A stretch of DNA of 7,927 bases. Source: Desulfovibrio sp. (GTDB taxonomy: Bacteria > Desulfobacterota > Desulfovibrionia > Desulfovibrionales > Desulfovibrionaceae). Location of the stretch: assembly GCA_014804915.1 (NCBI GenBank), contig JAAUYW010000089.1:1-7927 (forward strand). The letters run 5' to 3'. The translations under genes and the position numbers were made by a program. The notes under the pieces are model-generated. The model did not search any database and had not been told where the DNA came from. It worked only from the letters and a program-made list of their open reading frames with translations. Shown in pieces: positions 6,113 to 7,927 of this stretch. The first letter of the stretch is position 1. Every line of letters starts with the position of its first letter.

Positions 6113-6847
6113 CTATTTTCCTTCCTTTTTCACTACTGAAACCGCTTTATCCAGCAAATCGCTGACAAGCTCACCTGCCTTCCTTGAAACTTCTGTCGTC
6201 AATATGCTTCCTGCTTCTCTAAGCTGGCTTTCCGTTAAGCCGATATTCAGGCAAACTCGTAAATGGGAGGCCAGTTGAGCGGGCGCAGGCAATGCGGCAA
6301 GCACTGAAATTGTCGCCAATTCCCTGTCTTTTGCCGAGATGATATTTCTCGTGAAAATATCACAAAAGAGATGTTCCTTTAAAAAAACATCCATAGCAGG
6401 AGCAAATTCGTAAATGGGCCCAGCAACGGGTCTGCCCACCAGTCCTGTCTGGATTTTGCCGCCAATTTCATACTTGTCGGCATTAGCGGGAAGCTGTTTT
6501 GGCTCTGGCCCAGTTGCATCCTTTATGCCTCTCGATTTACGGTTTTCCACAAGCTTTCTGAAAGTTTCAAGCGCTGTCAGGCTGCGAGGGAAGCCCGCAT
6601 AGGCGTAAAGCTGGATCAGAATTTCCTTGATCGCATTAACAGAAAGACCTGCGGACAAGCCCGTCCCAAGCGCCTGTTCAAGTTTTTCTGTATTCCCATC
6701 AGCCGCAAATGCGGCAATGGGAATTATCGCTTTTTGCGAACTTGTTAAAACTGTATCCATTTCATTACTCCTTGCGTCGGCAATGATCCCCAGGCATGGA
6801 GAGATAAGCAATATCGCAATTCCCAACATGGCGAATTTCTTTATCAT
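6113..6847 (-). CDS. Exported carboxymuconolactone decarboxylase (CMD) family protein, two CMD domains
   Basis: This protein belongs to the all-helical CMD/AhpD superfamily. I chose ATG 6847 because GGAG (6861-6858) lies 10 nt upstream. An earlier in-frame ATG at 6865 has no Shine-Dalgarno and would add six residues before the signal peptide. From ATG 6847 (244 residues) the N-terminus is MIKKFAMLGIAILLISPCLG, a basic start plus hydrophobic core typical of Sec export, unusual for a family that is mostly cytoplasmic. The first CMD domain (about residues 40-100) carries IKEILIQLYAYAGFPRSLTA. The second (about 155-235) carries KDRELATISVLAAL and then SHLRVCLNIGLTESQLREAG, the decarboxylase-type pattern. 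There is no CxxC, so it is not an AhpD-type peroxidase. It is the first gene after the promoter, and its stop lies 1 nt before the next start. The reaction is unknown; the name reflects family only. Confidence 0.9.
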   Translation of the reverse strand: MIKKFAMLGIAILLISPCLGIIADARSNEMDTVLTSSQKAIIPIAAFAADGNTEKLEQALGTGLSAGLSVNAIKEILIQLYAYAGFPRSLTALETFRKLVENRKSRGIKDATGPEPKQLPANADKYEIGGKIQTGLVGRPVAGPIYEFAPAMDVFLKEHLFCDIFTRNIISAKDRELATISVLAALPAPAQLASHLRVCLNIGLTESQLREAGSILTTEVSRKAGELVSDLLDKAVSVVKKEGK

Positions 6848-6857
6848 CTTGTTCAAA

Positions 6858-6861
6858 CTCC
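6858..6861 (-). promoter_or_regulatory. Shine-Dalgarno that decides the CMD gene start
   Basis: GGAG on the minus strand at 6861-6858, within TGGAG, stands 10 nt before ATG 6847. It lies inside the reading frame opened by the earlier ATG 6865, which itself has no purine-rich site upstream. This supports the shorter start. Confidence 0.5.
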
Positions 6862-6899
6862 ACATTTTCGGGATTTCATCACGAAACGGATTAAAGGGT

Positions 6900-6927
6900 A
6901 CGATAGCACGAACAAAAATATTGCGAA
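6900..6927 (-). promoter_or_regulatory. Candidate sigma70-type promoter of the CMD-hydrolase-cupin operon
   Basis: Reading the minus strand, TTCGCA (6927-6922, four of six matches to TTGACA) is followed after 16 bp by TATCGT (6905-6900, four of six matches to TATAAT). The latter is preceded by TGC, giving an extended -10 of the form TGnTATCGT. Transcription would start near 6893 and leave a leader of about 45 nt before the ATG at 6847. Both boxes are imperfect, which fits a promoter needing an activator at the adjoining direct repeats. An imperfect palindrome overlaps the spacer, so the assignment is tentative. Confidence 0.5.
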
Positions 6928-6949
6928 TACCTATTTCGCTATTTTTGTT
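6911..6949. repeat. Imperfect palindrome overlapping the promoter and operator
   Basis: The arms AACAAAAATA (6911-6920) and TATTTTTGTT (6940-6949) are perfect 10-bp complements. Inside them GCGAA (6923-6927) pairs with TTCGC (6935-6939). The result is a 15-bp stem with a 2-nt bulge (6921-6922) and a 7-nt loop. The structure is A-rich on one side and T-rich on the other, so on the minus strand it could act as a weak, possibly bidirectional terminator for the regulator gene. It could equally be a dyad recognised by a second protein, or a by-product of AT-rich operator DNA. Confidence 0.5.
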
Positions 6950-6962
6950 TACCTATTTCGCT
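6928..6962 (-). promoter_or_regulatory. Tandem 13-bp direct repeat, likely operator of the AraC-family regulator
   Basis: On the minus strand the 13-mer AGCGAAATAGGTA occurs twice without mismatch, at 6962-6950 and 6940-6928. The start-to-start distance is 22 bp, about two turns of B-DNA, so both copies face the same side of the helix. Phased direct repeats of this size are typical AraC-family binding sites, each half contacted by a subunit with two helix-turn-helix motifs. The promoter-proximal copy abuts the proposed -35 hexamer, as expected for an activator touching RNA polymerase. The repeat is directly visible; binding by the neighbouring regulator is inferred. Confidence 0.72.
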
Positions 6963-6990
6963 CAAAATTTTACGAATGAAGGATTTTGAG
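6961..6990. repeat. 8-bp inverted repeat just upstream of the operator
   Basis: CTCAAAAT (6961-6968) and ATTTTGAG (6983-6990) are perfect inverted copies separated by 14 nt. It lies between the regulator's stop codon and the direct repeats and overlaps the distal repeat by two bases. It has no T tract and low GC content, so it is a poor terminator. It might be a further protein-binding dyad. AT-rich chance similarity cannot be excluded. Confidence 0.25.
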
Positions 6991-7029
6991 GATATCTTCA
7001 GTTTTAAGGCAGTTTTGGCTGGAAAGAAT

Positions 7030-7927
7030 TTAACGGTGGGATCTGGCTGCATCCTGGGCAGGCGGCTGCCCAAAAAGGCGCTTGTATTCCCGTGAAAATT
7101 GCGCCTCGCTTTCATAGCCGACGATTGCGGATGCGCAACGGGCATCCAGATTTTCCATGAACATAAGGCGCTGGGCTTCATAAAGACGCAGCCGCTTCTG
7201 GAATTGCAACGGACTGATGCTTGTCACTTCACGGAAATACCTGTTAAAAGTTGCAGGCGCCATGCCGGCATTGTGCGCAAGCTCAGGCATGGAAAAACTT
7301 TCCCTGAAATGCTCACGCATCCATGCTATGGACTGGGCAATGCGGTTATCTCTCGTGCCCGGGATGACAGCAAGCCTTATTTTTTTGCCATGTTTTCCAT
7401 GCAGAATGGAATAATGAATTTCCCTGATTAATGAGGGCGCAAATAAAGGTATGGTTTCTGGAGAAGCGAGAAGACGCAGGAGCCTGTAAAATGCCAGAAG
7501 CAGATCGCATGAAGCAATTTCTTTAGCTATTGCCGGATTTTCGCTATTTTGCCCTATAGAGGAAGCGGAATGGTCATCAAGGATTAGACTCGTAATTATT
7601 TTTGGATCAAGCCTTATTGAAATGGAAAGGAAGGGATGCTCAGGCGATGAATCAACAATATGGTAAGCTCCAGGCATGTCATTACCAAGCACGACATACT
7701 CGCCAGCCGCGTATGAGATTTCTCTTTCGCCATAGAAAGCCTGTTTTCTTCCTTGGACCACAAGGGCAATAAGGGGATAATAGAGACATTGTACTGGATC
7801 TGCCTGGCAGTCAATCCTTGTTAACACCAATCCTTCAATTGATGTGGCCGTTCTGCCATCTGATTTAAGGCAAGAAAGAAGCTCTTCGCACAATAGTTCA
7901 AGGAATATCGGCTTACGATTATGTTTA
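7030..7927 (-). CDS. AraC-family transcriptional regulator, AraC_N (YqhC-like) type, 5' end probably cut by the window
   Basis: Cytoplasmic DNA-binding regulator. Counting from the TTG codon at 7893 (287 residues), residues about 20-170 form an AraC_N-type sensor domain, with the typical LVVQGRKQAFYGE and Y-AAGEYVV strings and later SISIRLDPKII. Residues about 185-282 form the two-helix-turn-helix AraC domain, including FSMPELAHNAGMAPATFNRYF and the signature VGYESEAQFSREYKRLFG. Family members commonly control nearby reductases and dehydrogenases; E. coli YqhC acts on yqhD/dkgA. The frame stays open upstream of TTG 7893 to the window edge, and no Shine-Dalgarno precedes that TTG, so the true start probably lies outside; TTG 7893 remains possible. 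The gene points the same way as the operon rather than away from it. No clear terminator follows it except, possibly, the weak palindrome at 6911-6949. I infer that it binds the direct repeats at 6928-6962. Confidence 0.93.
   Translation of the reverse strand, partial: KHNRKPIFLELLCEELLSCLKSDGRTATSIEGLVLTRIDCQADPVQCLYYPLIALVVQGRKQAFYGEREISYAAGEYVVLGNDMPGAYHIVDSSPEHPFLSISIRLDPKIITSLILDDHSASSIGQNSENPAIAKEIASCDLLLAFYRLLRLLASPETIPLFAPSLIREIHYSILHGKHGKKIRLAVIPGTRDNRIAQSIAWMREHFRESFSMPELAHNAGMAPATFNRYFREVTSISPLQFQKRLRLYEAQRLMFMENLDARCASAIVGYESEAQFSREYKRLFGQPPAQDAARSHR

Noticed and set aside
5491..6165. A 224-codon open frame on the plus strand, and other long plus-strand frames such as 1790-2353 and 3911-4423
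   Set aside because: They lie wholly antisense to well-supported genes with clear catalytic motifs, show no family motifs, and reflect the codon bias of the minus-strand genes.
6113..6847. AhpD-like alkylhydroperoxidase
   Set aside because: The CxxC active-site pair of AhpD is absent.
7000..7029. Terminator directly after the regulator gene
   Set aside because: Only short direct repeats of CAGTTTT are present near 7000-7018; no GC-rich stem with a T tract is formed on the minus strand.
6939..7181. An 80-codon minus-strand frame overlapping the end of the regulator gene and the operator
   Set aside because: It is an out-of-frame shadow of the AraC-domain coding region, with no ribosome-binding site or recognisable motif, and it runs through the regulatory repeats.
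1..7927. tRNA/rRNA genes, insertion sequences, CRISPR arrays, prophage or conjugation genes
   Set aside because: No such sequences were seen; nearly every base is accounted for by the operon and its regulator.

Overview
The window is one strand-biased block. Every gene I can support lies on the minus strand, so transcription runs from the right edge (about 7927) to the left edge (1). Order in transcription direction: an AraC-family regulator with an AraC_N-type sensor domain; a 160-nt regulatory gap; a two-domain carboxymuconolactone decarboxylase (CMD) family protein; a DLH/YcjY-like alpha/beta hydrolase; a hairpin followed by a T tract; a frameshifted cupin; a second YcjY-like hydrolase; an NADPH-dependent FMN reductase/flavodoxin-fold protein; an acetyl-esterase-like hydrolase; an esterase-713-like hydrolase; a short-chain dehydrogenase (SDR); and the first codons of another gene at the left edge. 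Apart from the regulatory gap and the 48-nt gap before the cupin, neighbouring genes abut or overlap (gaps of 0, 1 or 11 nt, overlaps of 1 to about 30 nt). This is a polycistronic operon that continues past the left edge.

Regulation: between the regulator and the CMD gene is a perfect 13-bp direct repeat with a 22-bp period, close to two helical turns. It sits just upstream of a plausible -35 and extended -10 element. This is the classic layout of an AraC-family activator site, so I infer that the regulator controls the operon. An imperfect 15-bp-stem palindrome overlaps the same region and complicates the reading.

How the genes may fit together: six of the eight structural products (CMD, four alpha/beta hydrolases, cupin) begin with a Sec-type signal peptide. 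The FMN reductase and the SDR do not. This suggests an envelope/periplasmic set of ester-, lactone- or thioester-cleaving enzymes with a cupin and a CMD protein, backed by cytoplasmic reductases. AraC_N regulators of the YqhC type are known to control aldehyde/ketone-detoxifying reductases, so catabolism or detoxification of a carbonyl- or ester-containing compound is a reasonable inference. No substrate can be read from the sequence.

The cupin is broken by a -1 shift at an A6 tract (coding strand) after about 101 codons. Adding one A restores a complete, family-length cupin, so this is a recent mutation, a slippage site or a sequence error.

Organism: a Gram-negative bacterium is suggested by the exported enzyme set, the signal peptides and the regulator family. 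GC content looks moderate (mid-40s percent by eye). A proteobacterial or desulfovibrio-like host is possible, but I cannot assign it. There are no RNA genes, insertion sequences or CRISPR arrays.
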